A stretch of DNA of 64,000 nt from contig OZ005610.1 in NCBI GenBank assembly GCA_963930655.1, forward strand, positions 20,219,001 through 20,283,000, read 5' to 3'. A program made the position numbers and the translations under genes. The notes under the pieces are model-generated. The model worked only from the letters and a program-made list of their open reading frames with translations. It had not been told where the DNA came from and did no database searches. How positions within the stretch are numbered: the stretch's first letter is position 1; every line of letters starts with the position of its first letter. The stretch is from Myrica gale (Eukaryota; Streptophyta; Magnoliopsida; Fagales; Myricaceae). This document shows, piece after piece, positions 45,691 to 57,109 of this stretch.

Positions 45691-47323
45691 TATCATACTC
45701 TAACAACTTTGTGAGCCATTTCTGTTGAGTGGGGTTTTCCACCTTTTGCTCAAGTAAGAACTTGAGACTTTGCTGATCAGTTCGAATTTCAAAAGTTTGC
45801 CCCACCAAGTAGGGTCTCCATTTTTGCACAGCACACACCAAGGCATACAATTCCTTCTCATAAGTTGATAGCTGTAATAATCTACCCTTCAGTGCTTGAC
45901 TAAAATAGGCTATGGGTCTGTTACCTTGCATAAGCACAGCCCCAATTCCAACCCCACACGCATCACATTCAATGGTGAATGGTTTTGAGAAATCTGGTAG
46001 TGTCAAGACTGGGGGCGTAGTCACAGCTGCCTTTAATTGTTGGAAAGCCATTGTTGCCTCTTCTGACCAGCTGAAGGAGTTCTTCTTCAGTAGCTGAGTT
46101 AGGGGAGCTGCAATTTCTCCATAACCCCTTATGAACTTGCGATAATATCCCGTTAATCCAAGGAAACCCCTTAGTGACTTGATATGCTTCGGTGTAGGCC
46201 ATTGAAGCATGGCCTCAATCTTACTAGGATCAGCCTTCACCCCTTGGGCAGATATTAAATGACTCAAATACCCAATCTCTGCATACCCAAACCGACACTT
46301 AGATAGTTTAGCCAAAAGCTGGTGGGCCTTAAGCACTTCCAAAACCAATCTGAGGTGCTGGAGATGCTCCTTTAAACTCTTGCTATAAAACAGAATATCG
46401 TCAAAAAATACTAGCACAAATTTCCTCAAGTACTCCCTGAAAATGTCATTCATCAGCCCTTGAAAAGTGGAAGGGGCGTTGGTTAGCCCAAAAGGCATAA
46501 CCAGAAATTCATAGTGGCCCTCATGGGTTCGAAAGGCCGTTTTGGGAATGTCCTCGGGTCTCACTCGAATCTGATGATAACCGGACCTCAAATCCAGCTT
46601 TGAAAATATCGTCGCACCATTCAATTCATCTAATAATTCATCCACAATAGGAATAGGAAACTTATCCTTGACGGTTTCCTTGTTAAGTGTATGATAGTCA
46701 ATACACATCCTCCAACTTCCATCGGCTTTCCTCACAAGCAACACGGGAGAGGAGAAGGGGGATTGGCTGTGTCTAATCGCTCCTAACTCCAATAACTCCC
46801 GGACAATCTTCTTTATCTCCCCTTTTTGGTAGTAAGGGTAACGATAGGGTCTTACACACACTGGTGCAGCTCCTTCTTTGAGTACAATCTGATGGTCATA
46901 GCTTCTAGGTGGTGGCAGCCCTTTAGGTTCTCCAAAAACTGAATCAAACTCCAGTAGCAGCTCTGAAATTTGAGCTGGAGTTGTAGTGTTCCCAACCTCC
47001 TCTAGTTGGCACAAGAGTTGGAGCACTAAACCTCTTTTTTCAGTGTTAGATGAAATGCTGAACTTTTGAGCTTCCTCAACAGTCCACTCCTTAGGACGCA
47101 ACCCATACAACTCCACTTTCTTCCTTTTCCATTCAAATGTCATTTTCAGTTGTAGAAAATCCCATAAGATAGGACCTAGAGTTTTCAACCAATAAACTCC
47201 CTGGATGACATCACAATCACCAAGTGTTAGTGCATAAAAATCAGTAGAGAAAACACTTCCCTGTACCCGAAATGGAATCTGCTCACACTGTCCTTCACTA
47301 AACATAGAATCTCCATTTGCCAC
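45690..47323 (-). pseudogene. Gypsy reverse transcriptase and RNase H
   Basis: RT motifs are VCVRPYRYPYYQKGEI, SPFSSPVLLVRKADGSWRMC, FSKLDLRSGYHQIRV and the catalytic box VFFDDILFYS (FFDD in place of YVDD). RNase H follows with its acidic residues in FTIECDACGVGIGAVL, TYEKELYALV and FEIRTDQQSLK. This part is open for over 500 codons, the best-preserved stretch of the element. Confidence 0.92.
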
Positions 47324-47347
47324 CTTGACTGCAATCTGCTTTGTATG

Positions 47348-47851
47348 TTAAATAGGCAGTTCGTTTCGAGCTATAATAGCTGGGTCAAGAAAGTTATGGG
47401 TACTCCCCGTATCCACTAGTATCACCACTTCACTCTTGCCAATCTTCCCAAGGAGTCTCATGGTTTTAGGATTCGGTGTTCCAGCAATAGCATGTAGGGA
47501 TATTGCTGGAATACCCTCTGCACCTTCTTCTACATCCTGTTGTCCACACATCTCATTCAGCTCCTCCTCATCCTCCTCAGAAACCCACTCCACCTCTTCT
47601 AACAGAGACCCTTTTCTCTTCTCTCCCTCATCACAGTTATAACAGAGACCCTTTTCTCTTCTCTCCCTCATTTGTTCTGGTGTAAGGCGATGGATGGGAA
47701 ATCTGGGTTTATGGAAGGTTTTCTGGTCTGGTTGTTTACTGTTTCCCCCCCAGGTTTGATTGCTGAATGGTTTCTGGTCTGGTGGTTTTTGGTTACCCCC
47801 CCCATGGTGTGTTTGTGTTTCGGTTGGATTGGGGAAAAGGGTGTTTAGCAT
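47348..47851 (-). pseudogene. Gypsy gag end and protease start
   Basis: It reads LTPEQMRERREKGLCYNCDE, then loses the H and final C of the zinc knuckle where a 40-bp direct repeat lies (47601-47640 and 47641-47671: aacagagacccttttctctt...). The protease motif VILVDTGSTHNFLDP follows, and the frame stops at 47348. Confidence 0.85.
47601..47671 (-). repeat. 40-bp direct repeat replacing the gag zinc knuckle
   Basis: aacagagacccttttctctt... is present at 47601 and again at 47641, period 40. The usual second half of the CCHC knuckle is missing here, so the repeat accompanies a deletion or slippage. Confidence 0.85.
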
Positions 47852-48590
47852 CTGTGTAACCAGTTCTCAAACTTCTTCTTACAGTTATTATATTCTCCTC
47901 CTGAATCTTAGCCAACCTAAAAGCAGCATTCAAAGTAGGTGGATTCAACAACTTAACTTGTAAACGAATCTCATCTTTCAACCCACTAATAAAACAACTG
48001 AGTTTATTTTTAGCAGTCATACCTTGAACCCTGTTAGAAATCACCTCAAATTGAGATTTATATTCTAATACAGAACCGGTTTGCCTCAAACGATGCATGT
48101 CTTCCATAGGATCGTCATAAGCCATCGGTCCAAAGCGTGTGTATAGTGCCTTGGTAAAAGCCTCCCAACTGGTAAATATTCCAGCCTCCTCAGCATCTTG
48201 AAACCATGTGAGAGCATCACCCTCCATGTGGAAAGAAGCTAGGAAGATCTTCTGCCCAATAGGTGTTTGATAATATGTATAGATTTGGTTAGCCTTGTAT
48301 ATCCATGCGGTTGGATTTTCCCCATCAAACTTAGGAAATTCCAATTTTAAAGGCTTGATCTTTGGCCCTCCACCAGATCCCGAAGCTTCCTCATTACTAA
48401 TAGAATGGACTACTAACCCTCCAGTGTCTTCTGTTGCTTTGCCTTGCTATTTGGCTAAATTTTTCAGGCTTTCAGTGATGTTCATCAGTTGCTGGGCCAT
48501 ACCTTCCAGAACTTGTTGCTGATTATCTTGCTGTCGTTGAAGGCTGTCAAGCCCCTTCTCAATCGTAGCAAGCCTGGTGCCTTCCGCCAT
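47793..48590 (-). pseudogene. Gypsy gag
   Basis: The start at 48590 reads MAEGTRLATIEKGLDSLQRQ, then a TAG near 48445, then LEFPKFDGENPTAWIYKANQ, FHMEGDALTWFQDAEE and FISGLKDEIRLQVKLLNP. This is the retrotransposon gag (capsid) fold region. The in-frame stop and a frame change at about 47850 disable it. Confidence 0.88.
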
Positions 48591-48609
48591 TGAGAGTAAG
48601 GATCAGAGG

Positions 48610-48621
48610 GCTCTGATACCA
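48610..48621 (-). other. Primer binding site of the Gypsy element
   Basis: The minus strand reads tggtatcagagc, two bases inside the 5' LTR, complementary to the initiator Met tRNA end. Confidence 0.9.
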
Positions 48622-48623
48622 AA

Positions 48624-49113
48624 TGTAATGTGCCCACTTGGAAGCAAACAAAATTGAGTGAATGATAGTGTTTGGATGAAGAATGAAATGGGTATTGCGT
48701 AACAAACTCATTCGAGAGAGTCAACCTCCATACTGTTTTGTAATAATATTCTTGCATGTCTTTCATTCCATTTCATTAGGTCTTTATACATAACTTCCGA
48801 CTTGGCCAAAGAGGCCCCCGAACCAACAGAAAATAAACCCTACGCCAATAAAACATATGGCATCTACGGCCCATATAACTGGGTTACCCAAACTCTACTC
48901 AAAGCAATAACATATGGCCCTAATTGAGCACTAAGCCCAACTAAAGGTCTGACCCGGCCCGATACAATTCCGACCGTCTGTACTTACTAACGTTGTTCTC
49001 TTCGAAGTCTCTTCACGCACCCGAAGTCACCAACATACTCGAAGTCTTTCCCCTTATGAACCCTAGATCCCTCGCTGACCCCTTTCCTTTCAATCATCAC
49101 TGAGGTCATAACA
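48624..49113 (-). repeat. 5' LTR of the Gypsy element
   Basis: Aligns end to end with 43653-44142 (490 bp each). It is followed at 49114 by the second gaaag of the target duplication. Confidence 0.95.
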
Positions 49114-49118
49114 GAAAG

Positions 49119-49589
49119 GCAGGGAGTGGGAGGCAATTTAAGGTTAGGGCTCCTCTGGGCAAAGCAATAAATAGATGCCCTATGAAACGAAGTCCATATG
49201 CCTATATGAGTGATGTCGCACTCCCACACTACTCTAGTTTGAGGGTGACTAATTTCAACTTATTCTAAGTTATTAATCACAATGGAGATTATTTTGCCAA
49301 CTTAAAATAACTGGGGAACACCCATAATCGAAGGGAAGGTATTTTTTTTCACTGTCAATCTAAGCTTTATTCAAATTTTGGCCGTAGGATTAGAAGAAAG
49401 AACAAAAATAGTTAAAAGCATACACAAAATTCAGTTGTAAGATCCTTCAGCAATATTATGTGTTTGCAAACCAAAAATTTGTTTTAGATATATGGTAGTT
49501 GGTGAAAAAAATGAAGAGCTATATTTATTGCAATGGAAAGAGATATTTCAAAGATTATTTTATAATTATTTTATTATATTTTCTTTTAT
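49119..49589. other. Spacer
   Basis: No gene seen. It ends in a TTA/ATT microsatellite at 49588-49602. Confidence 0.5.
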
Positions 49590-50190
49590 TATTATTATTA
49601 TTATCAAAACTACTGCCTTTATTCAAACTAGCATGAAGAAAAACTAGGGATCAGTCCTGTATAAGTCCAAACAACATCCAGAAAATACTCGTGAATATCG
49701 AGGTGGCTTTCAGAAACAATCTTAGAAGCAGTCCAACGATTAAGGCAGTGCATTTTCTCATTTGCACCGAGCTTGACAAAAAAAAATTTACAAGACTCAA
49801 AATCCGAAACACATCTATGAATGTCCCCCAATCCGACTATAGACCCCCCAGTCCTCTCACTTTGGGAAGTTGCGGAAAGCTTTGATGGCAAGAAGTGAAT
49901 CCCCTTCCACAACGACGGCTTTAAAAGCCCTCCTTTTCGCTTCTTCAATGACAGCTGAGGGCTGCGAAAACTTCTCCTTCTAATGGGCCCTCCACCTGAG
50001 TTTCCTGGACACGAGCTCCTACTACCTTACCCAACTGATCTCTAATGACGGCTGCCCCGACAGCAAGATCCTCCCTAATAGCAACACCAAAGTTCACCTT
50101 AAGCTGTCCTGGTTTGGGAGGGATCCACTTGGAGGCATCCCTTGATCTCTGTTCTGTTGCCAGACATGTAAATGTTCCCCACTGACTCTT
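49590..50190 (-). pseudogene. Plant LINE RNase H (RVT_3) relic
   Basis: The minus strand reads VNFGVAIREDLAVGAAVIRD, then VVGARVQETQVEGPLEGEVF; after a stop and frame change it reads AVVVEGDSLLAIKAFRN, then DIHRCVSDFESCKFFFVKLG and ANEKMHCLNRWTASKI. This is the RNase H domain at the end of plant LINE ORF2. The 3' end runs into a (TAA)n-like tail at about 49588. The copy is 5' truncated and I found no target duplication. Confidence 0.75.
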
Positions 50191-50199
50191 TTAATTCTG

Positions 50200-52242
50200 G
50201 ACAGCAGTTCCTTCTCACGATTAGTCAACAAACCCCTTGACCATCCAAAAAATGGACTTTAAGTTCACCCAATTTAATGATCACGAGGACTCCGATTCTT
50301 CTTATTCACCCCTCGTCGTCAGTCAGATTCACCTGAAAACTTGACTTACTGATAATTTAAGGAGCTGAACCAATCCAGGCAACATAGCCCAGGAGTACCA
50401 GATAGTGTTATTTAGAGCGTTAAAATGCAGCTATACTTTGTGATACTACTATTTTTATGTCCCCGATGACCTGATCTAGGCCACAGTTACCTGATATTTG
50501 CTCCGAGTGCCCAAGCAAGGACAGAGCATATTGATCCTGTTTCATAAATAACCGATAGGGCTAAACCATAAATGACTCGACAAGCTGCACTAAAGTTAGT
50601 CTAATACATTGTTTTCACCAGTGATAGCTTAAAGTAAAATCATGGCTAACACCAACTCTAAAGACACAGTTGCCTGATCACAGAGAGCCACAGAAGTTCA
50701 GTGCATAGAACAGCTCATCAGGACAATGGTCCCCAAGTTCAGAAGCTAAAGTAATTTCTAACAAAGACGAGCAGACTGAAAAAGAATACATTCCCATGCA
50801 ATGGATCGGGAGGATCAGTCATATGCAAAAAGGCAGAGAAACATACTAAGCCGCACAGATATTTAAGAAAAATAACTCAAGCTCCACCATTGTAAGTCTA
50901 ACAATTAATTCAAGCCAAAATATGTGCTCAGAGATTGTAAAAAGGGCACCCGAGTACAAAAGTTACAGCACACATTTTTCTTTATAACAATGAGATCATC
51001 AACTACTAGGCCAAGAATAGACTAGTTTGCAAGATAACAAGCTACTAGGTACATCATCGAAAATTTTGCACAAGTGGTAAATATGCTAAATCCCTAGGAT
51101 CCCAAGAACATAAGTACCATCATCTCAGATAATCCAGAAAGACCCATACACATGGTGGTCGAACCTCATATCTCTTCCTTGAAAGGAAGGAGAAGTGTTA
51201 TTAAGCTACAGTTTCATAAATAGGTACAATCGTAGTAATAAGATATATCTGACGTTTTAGGAACCTTCGTTCAAAGCCTAGAGAGTCCTCTCTATCCACT
51301 TGAAGCAAGACAGATGAACAAGACAAGACAATACTGCATAAATACTAATTTCTAAGACAGGCAAACCACACCAAAAAAAAATCTAAGACATGCAGAACCT
51401 CATTGTTGTCCAAGACATCAATGTACAAAGTATGGATCCCACCATAATGTCCAAAGTCAGCTAAGCGCATAAATATATAGTTGCACGAAGAAGAAAAGAT
51501 AGTCACCTGTTATATGCAGAAAAAGCATTACAAAATTCAGGTTCCCAAAGAAAATCCATTAAAACACATGGTATCCAATTTTGCACGCTCATTTGCATCA
51601 CTAAAGTTACATCTTGCTTTCTTAATTTTTTTTTGTTTCTTTCCCTTAAGCTCTGATTTTCATCTTGTCAGAATCTATTACTCTAGACCAGTTGTTGTAC
51701 GAACTTGGTATTCTAGACTCTTTCCCTGGGATACAGATGGGTAGAAACTGTGGGACTTTCATTTTAATTGACTCACGACTTTAGATCCAAATTTCCAATA
51801 GCAAATTCTGGTTATTGAAAACACCAGGAGTAATTCCATTAGTTCAGTATCTAAAAGTAACTACATAAAACAAGCACCCTGAATAACACATATCTAATGC
51901 AATGGACAAGCTGGAAGCAGATATATAACTTTGTGATGAAATGACAAGAAACATTAGAGTCAGGTAGGTTATGACCTATGGAAACAAAACCCAAACTATC
52001 CACACAAATGATTGGAAAAACTGACATGCCTCAGGCAAAATGTAAATAATTAGTTTAACTTTGATGTCAGGATCTGAAGTCCTCAACAGCATTGCTATCT
52101 CCTTTCTAATGAAAGCAATGTTTCTTACAGCCTCAGGGAGTCAGGGTTACTGCGACATTTTCTCAAGATTGTCAAATGATAAAGTTGCCACAAAAATGTT
52201 AAAATACCGACCAAAGGCCACGAAAGAACTTGCAATAGCCAC
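50200..52242. other. Non-coding intergenic region
   Basis: I see no coding similarity on either strand in these 2 kb. Short open frames (51481-51744, 52061-52282) carry no motif. Confidence 0.5.
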
Positions 52243-52247
52243 GTTAC

Positions 52248-52561
52248 TGTTAGAGATAATATCATATCAAGATTTGATATAATATTATCTTTATCACGAT
52301 ATCAAATATTTGAGTTTAAATGTGATACGGTTAGTTTAAATGCAGAGATTCAAATTTAAATGTAAGAATATTTTCCTATCATGTTTTGTATTGTCTCTAT
52401 AAATAGAAATCTTCAACTTTGTAATCTGTATGGATTTATAATACAAACACAGTCATAGAGGGCTTTTACAGTAGATGTAGTTCACTTAAATCTCTGTCTC
52501 TTCTTATTATTCCTCCTCTTTCCATTATGTTTCAATTATACATTGTTTATCTTTTCTTTCA
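52248..52561 (+). mobile_element. Solo LTR (314 bp)
   Basis: It starts tgttagagataatatcatat and ends ctttctttca (TG...CA), with a perfect 5-bp duplication gttac at 52243-52247 and 52562-52566. Inside is a TATA box (ctataaataga near 52398-52408). There is no internal domain and no second LTR, as left by recombination between two LTRs. Confidence 0.75.
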
Positions 52562-52566
52562 GTTAC

Positions 52567-52989
52567 TACTTCAAGGACATGAAGATTTGTGTTTTATGCA
52601 TCAAACATTCAACTTTTGTTGTAATTAAACGAAGGGTCAAAATCAACCTTTTCAGCATGTATAGGGAGGGAGGCACAGGACACAGCCATAAGTTGATACC
52701 TTCGTCTCTATTAGTATCACCAATAACTATTTTACTCTTACGAACTCAAAAACAAATTAAAAGAGAGAAGACATCCCGAGATTAAAAGTTAAAACTCCGA
52801 AGTTGTGCCTAAAAATCATATTAGTATGAAAATTTTGTTCTCCATTATTCCACCTTATCTCATACTCACCAATAAACAAGCCTATTCCAGTCATTCAATT
52901 CAACATGCCCAATTAATCTAAACAAGGACTCGATCATCCCAAGAAAAATATGTATAATCAACAACAACAACAACATTCGCATAAAAATC
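52567..52989. other. 3' flank of the isomerase gene
   Basis: Likely contains the 3' untranslated region of the minus-strand isomerase gene. No other feature is recognised. Confidence 0.5.
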
Positions 52990-53841
52990 TCACTTATTCT
53001 TCACCTCTACACCACCCTTCCCAGCAATAATTACCGCTGTAGCCATATTCAAGAACAACCCATGTTCCACAACCCCTTCGAAAGCCGAAATCTCCTTCCC
53101 TGCCGCCAACGCGTCCTTTATCGGCGTCTTGAAATATAAGTCCACTATGTAATTGGAGTTATCAGTCACATAGGGCTTCCCATCCTCAATCAACCTCAGC
53201 TTTGCCTCAACCCCTTCTTCCTTGAACAATCCCTGCAGCCTTATCAGGTTGTACTTCCAGCAAAACTGTACCACCTCGACCGGCATTGCCAATCCACTTC
53301 CTCCCAGTCCCTTCACCAGCTTCGTATCGTCCACGACGACCACGAACTTGGCCGAGGCGGCTTCAACCATTTTCTCTCGCAAGAGCGCTCCTCCGCGGCC
53401 TTTAACGAGGTTCAGATCCGGGTCCACCTCGTCTGCGCCGTCGATGGCGAGGTCGAGGCGAGGGTGATCGTCGAGGACAGAGAGAGGGATACCCAGTTGG
53501 CGAGCTTGCTCCTCGGTGCGTTTCGAGGTGGGGATTCCGACGATGTTGGACAGCTGACCGGTCTGGAGGAGGTGGCCCAGCTTGGCGACGACGAAGGCGG
53601 CGGTGGAGCCGGTGCCGAGGCCAAGGACCATCCCGGGCTTGACGTACTCAACGGCCTTGTCGGCGGCGAGCTTCTTGAGTTCGTCTTGGGTGAGGGTTGG
53701 AGCGGAGAAGGCTTTGATGGAGAAGGCTTTGTGGGACTGGGTGCGTAGATTAAGGGATTTTGGGGCGCGTAGGATGAGGGGAGTGGAGGTGTGGTGGTGG
53801 AGGGACGATAAGGAGAGGGAGAGGGATAAGGAGGAGGCCAT
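52990..53841 (-). CDS. RPI3: Ribose-5-phosphate isomerase A, chloroplast form
   Basis: The enzyme interconverts ribose 5-phosphate and ribulose 5-phosphate in the Calvin cycle and the plastid oxidative pentose phosphate pathway. Single uninterrupted exon, 283 aa. Residues 1-45 are Ser/Leu-rich with few acidic residues and fit a plastid transit peptide; the mature enzyme starts near TLTQDELKKLAA. RpiA signatures: GLGTGST (74-80, phosphate binding), SKRTEEQA (106-113), DGADEVD (134-140) and KGRGGALLREK (147-157) with the catalytic acidic and lysine residues, then GGSGLAMPVEVV (180-191). Length and ends agree with plant homologues. G+C is clearly higher than in the flanks. It is transcribed away from the PITH gene 6 kb to the right. 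Confidence 0.95.
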   Translation of the reverse strand: MASSLSLSLSLSSLHHHTSTPLILRAPKSLNLRTQSHKAFSIKAFSAPTLTQDELKKLAADKAVEYVKPGMVLGLGTGSTAAFVVAKLGHLLQTGQLSNIVGIPTSKRTEEQARQLGIPLSVLDDHPRLDLAIDGADEVDPDLNLVKGRGGALLREKMVEAASAKFVVVVDDTKLVKGLGGSGLAMPVEVVQFCWKYNLIRLQGLFKEEGVEAKLRLIEDGKPYVTDNSNYIVDLYFKTPIKDALAAGKEISAFEGVVEHGLFLNMATAVIIAGKGGVEVKNK

Positions 53842-53997
53842 TTTCGGTGGAGATGAGGAAGAGGGGAAACGAGTGTCTAGTTTGGCTTTGTTCTTCTATC
53901 TCAGGCTCTTTCTTTCTTCTACGACCTCTAGCTATCTTCTTTTGGTTGGTTGGTTGATTTTGACGTGGGGCTCAAGTGCCTGTCGTGGGTTGGCGCT

Positions 53998-54010
53998 TAT
54001 ATATATATAT
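53998..54010 (-). promoter_or_regulatory. Likely TATA box of the isomerase gene
   Basis: The minus strand reads gtatatatatatataag about 160 bp upstream of the start codon, leaving a leader of roughly 130 bp with a CT/GA-rich stretch. The same run could be a simple AT repeat. Confidence 0.5.
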
Positions 54011-55189
54011 ACACAATACATACTACGAAAGAGACCTTTTGTTGGGTAGGTGACGGTGGTGGTGACTGCAAGGGGCACTGCAGATTATCTGGTAGAGATG
54101 TGGCTTGCAGTTACCACCTTATGGTCGTTATTATAATTATTTTGGGGTTTAAAAAGGAGATTCGGTGCACGGTATTTGGAATTTTGGATAAGCCTGTTTC
54201 AGCGACCCTAGTACAACTACAAATTTTGGACACTCGAGTCGAACTACGGAGAGCATGTTTCTTGTGAGAATTTTTTTAAGATTTGTAACTTTCTAACGTT
54301 ATAATTTCAATATTACTCGTACACGAATATTAATATAATTCATTATTATTTTTTTATACACATAAATACAAATCAACACATTCTACATGCATACTAATAA
54401 AAGCTAATACATCACCAAAATATTCACATCATAATTATCATCTTTAAAATTTTCTTAAAACAAAGATGTCTATATTAAGTAATGGTTTAATCAAGGATTG
54501 TTAGTAGGCGACGGGATTCGAACCCAAACCCACCAATTAGATAGGATTCATTAGGGCGGGGCATTTCATCGGCGGTCATTGCTACCCAACGGTGCTGGGG
54601 GCAATTAGGATTTCTAGGAAATCCTGATAGACTGGGCAGTGGCGTGGGCGGGGATACCGCCTCCTCCGTTTATTTTATTTTATGTTATTGCAAAACGACG
54701 TTGTTTCCCTTCAATGAGGAATGTCGTCGTTTTGCTAAATATGGTTTTAAAAAAAAAAAAAACTGTTTTGAAGCTGCCTTTTAACCATTCGCCTTTTTTC
54801 CTTCCCTCCTCCCTGATGTCCTAGCCGGCTAGCCCCCAACCCTCAACCCCTCACAATTTCGAACCAGCCCCCCTCTCTCTCAGCCGTGTCGCCGCCGCCC
54901 CTCTCTCCTTTACTTGATCTATATATATATATCTCTTTCTCTCTCTGCCCAAATGTGTGCGATTTAACCGGAAATTGCCTCTCGAAAACCGTCACCATTA
55001 GTGGCGAGAACCATCTCATGTGGTTGCAGGGCGGTGGCCACGTACCGCCTTGGACGGTAGCGGTTGGGGGCATAATCGTCCTCGTTTAAACCGCTACCTA
55101 GCCCTAGGATTCATCTAGTAGTGACAATTCCCATTTCCAACAATTTAGCTATCCATCTCCCTTTGGTGCTATGGTGTAGTTATTTTGAA
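54011..55189. other. Intergenic region upstream of the isomerase gene
   Basis: No gene recognised. A tRNA-like word (gggattcgaaccc) at 54513-54525 has no cloverleaf around it. An (AT)n run lies near 54922-54931. Confidence 0.5.
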
Positions 55190-55655
55190 GGCTAAAATAA
55201 TACTTGTCCTTGTGGTATAACCTATTTTTCAGTTATGCCCCTTCGTCGACCTTCCATCCATAAACTGACGGAATTTGCTTACATGGCTCATCGAAGCTAT
55301 TGAGTATTCACGAATTATTTATTAAGATAAAAAAACTAATAAGAGAAAGTTGTACTTTGTCTATTTTAAGAAGTAAATGTGGATAGCATGTGAAAATGAT
55401 TTTTGTTTTAATTGATGTGGTAATGAGATTTTTAGTCATTTTAAGAAGTTGTGCATGATGTGACGCTATTTTATTGGTATTGACGTGGTCAACGTTGGCC
55501 AAGTCAGCAAATTCCGTCAGATTATGGACGGAAGGTCGACGAAGGAGCATAACTGAAAAACGGGTTATACCATAAGGATAACAGGACAAAAAACTTACCC
55601 TAAGGATATTTCTGAGAAAATATCAATTCACATGGACACGCGTACTATTTTAGCC
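55190..55655. mobile_element. Inverted-repeat element (466 bp)
   Basis: The ends start GGCTAAAATA. The arms share ggtataacc, tttttcagttatgc, cttcgtcgaccttcc and ctgacggaatttgct in inverted orientation over more than 100 bp. The flanks (tattttgaa, aaaaaagaa) do not match, so the target duplication is lost or the ends are misplaced. Confidence 0.7.
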
Positions 55656-56414
55656 AAAAAAGAATTAACAAAAAAATTCTAAAATTTTTCACAACTATTT
55701 TTTCACAAATTTAAACTACTCTTCGGAAACTTCTAACATTTTCACACTTCTTTTAAGAGAATCTTTATTTTTAGTCTTCGAACTTTCAACCAAATAAGAG
55801 TGACTAAACTACAAATTTTTTCATATCTAGGCTCAAAACTATCAAAATTCATTAATATTAGGCATATCATAAATTCAATAGTTAATATTATGTTATGTAG
55901 TCTATTTTCTACATATTTCAATTGTAAGATCTTATTATAAAACACATATTGATGTATTTTGATAATTTAACCGTAGTTTAAATCTGTAGTTGATATAGTT
56001 TTAAACTAGGAGGTAATAAAGTAAAGATTTTTCATGAATTTATATTGCACTGTTATTCAAACCCTTTGGGCTCATAGATCCGTTGGCTTTTCTTGGAGGG
56101 TGTTTAGTTTTCAAAAGAGATAGCTTAACAAGGAGGATCAAATGACAATCTGTTGTCCCAACAGAGGTATCTTTAGCTTTCTATGTTTTAGCCTTCTTAA
56201 GGCAAGCAAAAGAGTGAAACATATAAACGAGAAGAAAATACAATTTCTCACCTACAAATTACTATATATTTTATACTTTATATTCGAAACTTTCACTTTC
56301 GAGATATTTAATCCACAAACTATCTAATACTAACAAATTACACTCCATATCTATAATTTCTATCAATTTAAACGAAAATTGATTCGTATGCGTTTCACGT
56401 GACTTTTTTTAATA
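55656..56414. other. AT-rich spacer
   Basis: Nothing recognised. The last nine bases (56406-56414) are the target duplication of the next element. Confidence 0.5.
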
Positions 56415-56907
56415 GGAGTAAACTTATAGTTAGCTCCTTATATTTGGGCAAAAATCAAGTTGCTACCCTTATTTTTCAAGTCAACAATTTGAGACCCATA
56501 ACTTTCAAAACCTATCAATCTTCGCCCCGTCTAAATCAGGTATCAAGTCCGACGAAAATTCATGCAAAATGACCGAAATGCCCCTCCAAGGCTAAATTTT
56601 AATAAATAAATTAAAATAAATAAATTATTGAAATAGAGTTTCAATATAGTTTTATTTAAAAAATATTAATTTTTTAAAAACTATCATTTTTTATTTTAAA
56701 TGATTATTTTAAATATTTTTAGTAATTTTATTTTGTAGGGGCATTTTGGTCATTTTTCATGTTTTTCGTTTGATTTAATGTCTAATTTAGATGGGGGCGA
56801 AAATTGATAGACTTTGAAAGTTATGGGTCTCAAATTATTGGATTGAAAAATAAGGGTAGCAACTTGATTTTTGCCCAAACATAAGGGACTAAGTGTGATT
56901 TTACCCC
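56415..56907. mobile_element. Mutator-like MITE (493 bp)
   Basis: Long inverted arms share ttgggcaaaaatcaagttgct, cttatttttcaa, gagacccataactttcaaa and their complements. The flanks are a perfect 9-bp duplication, tttttaata, at 56406-56414 and 56908-56916. The ends read GGAGTAAA/GGGGTAAA. The interior is shared with 27105-27470. Confidence 0.88.
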
Positions 56908-57109
56908 TTTTTAATATGAAAGTCTGATTTTACCCTTCAGTTGATTTAGCCCAATAGGCCCCTATTTTTCCATTGGAATTCCCAAATTGACCCTTCCACA
57001 CATGTGATTGGTTCTCAGCTTCTTTATTTTATTTACACCTCGAGGTGCTTCCATAAAGGGGGAGGAGAAGTTGTGATTTCCACCAAGCGGAATGAACAGC
57101 GGTCGAGAT

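Larger units (their letters stand above)
43653..49113 (-). mobile_element. Gypsy LTR retrotransposon (5.46 kb), chromodomain-like type
   Basis: Two 490-bp LTRs (43653-44142, 48624-49113) have TG...CA ends, and a perfect 5-bp target duplication gaaag lies at 43648-43652 and 49114-49118. Gene order on the minus strand is gag, protease, reverse transcriptase, RNase H, integrase and a chromodomain-like tail. By eye the LTRs differ at about 8 positions, so this copy is younger than the Copia at 10091. Coding regions carry stops and frameshifts. Confidence 0.95.

Noticed and set aside
53222-54049. Plus-strand open frames of 81-155 codons over the isomerase gene
   Set aside because: They are antisense frames of a G+C-rich coding exon; the minus strand has the full RpiA protein.
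54505-54610. Possible tRNA or SINE (gggattcgaaccc box B-like word)
   Set aside because: No matching box A at the right spacing, no cloverleaf and no target duplication found.
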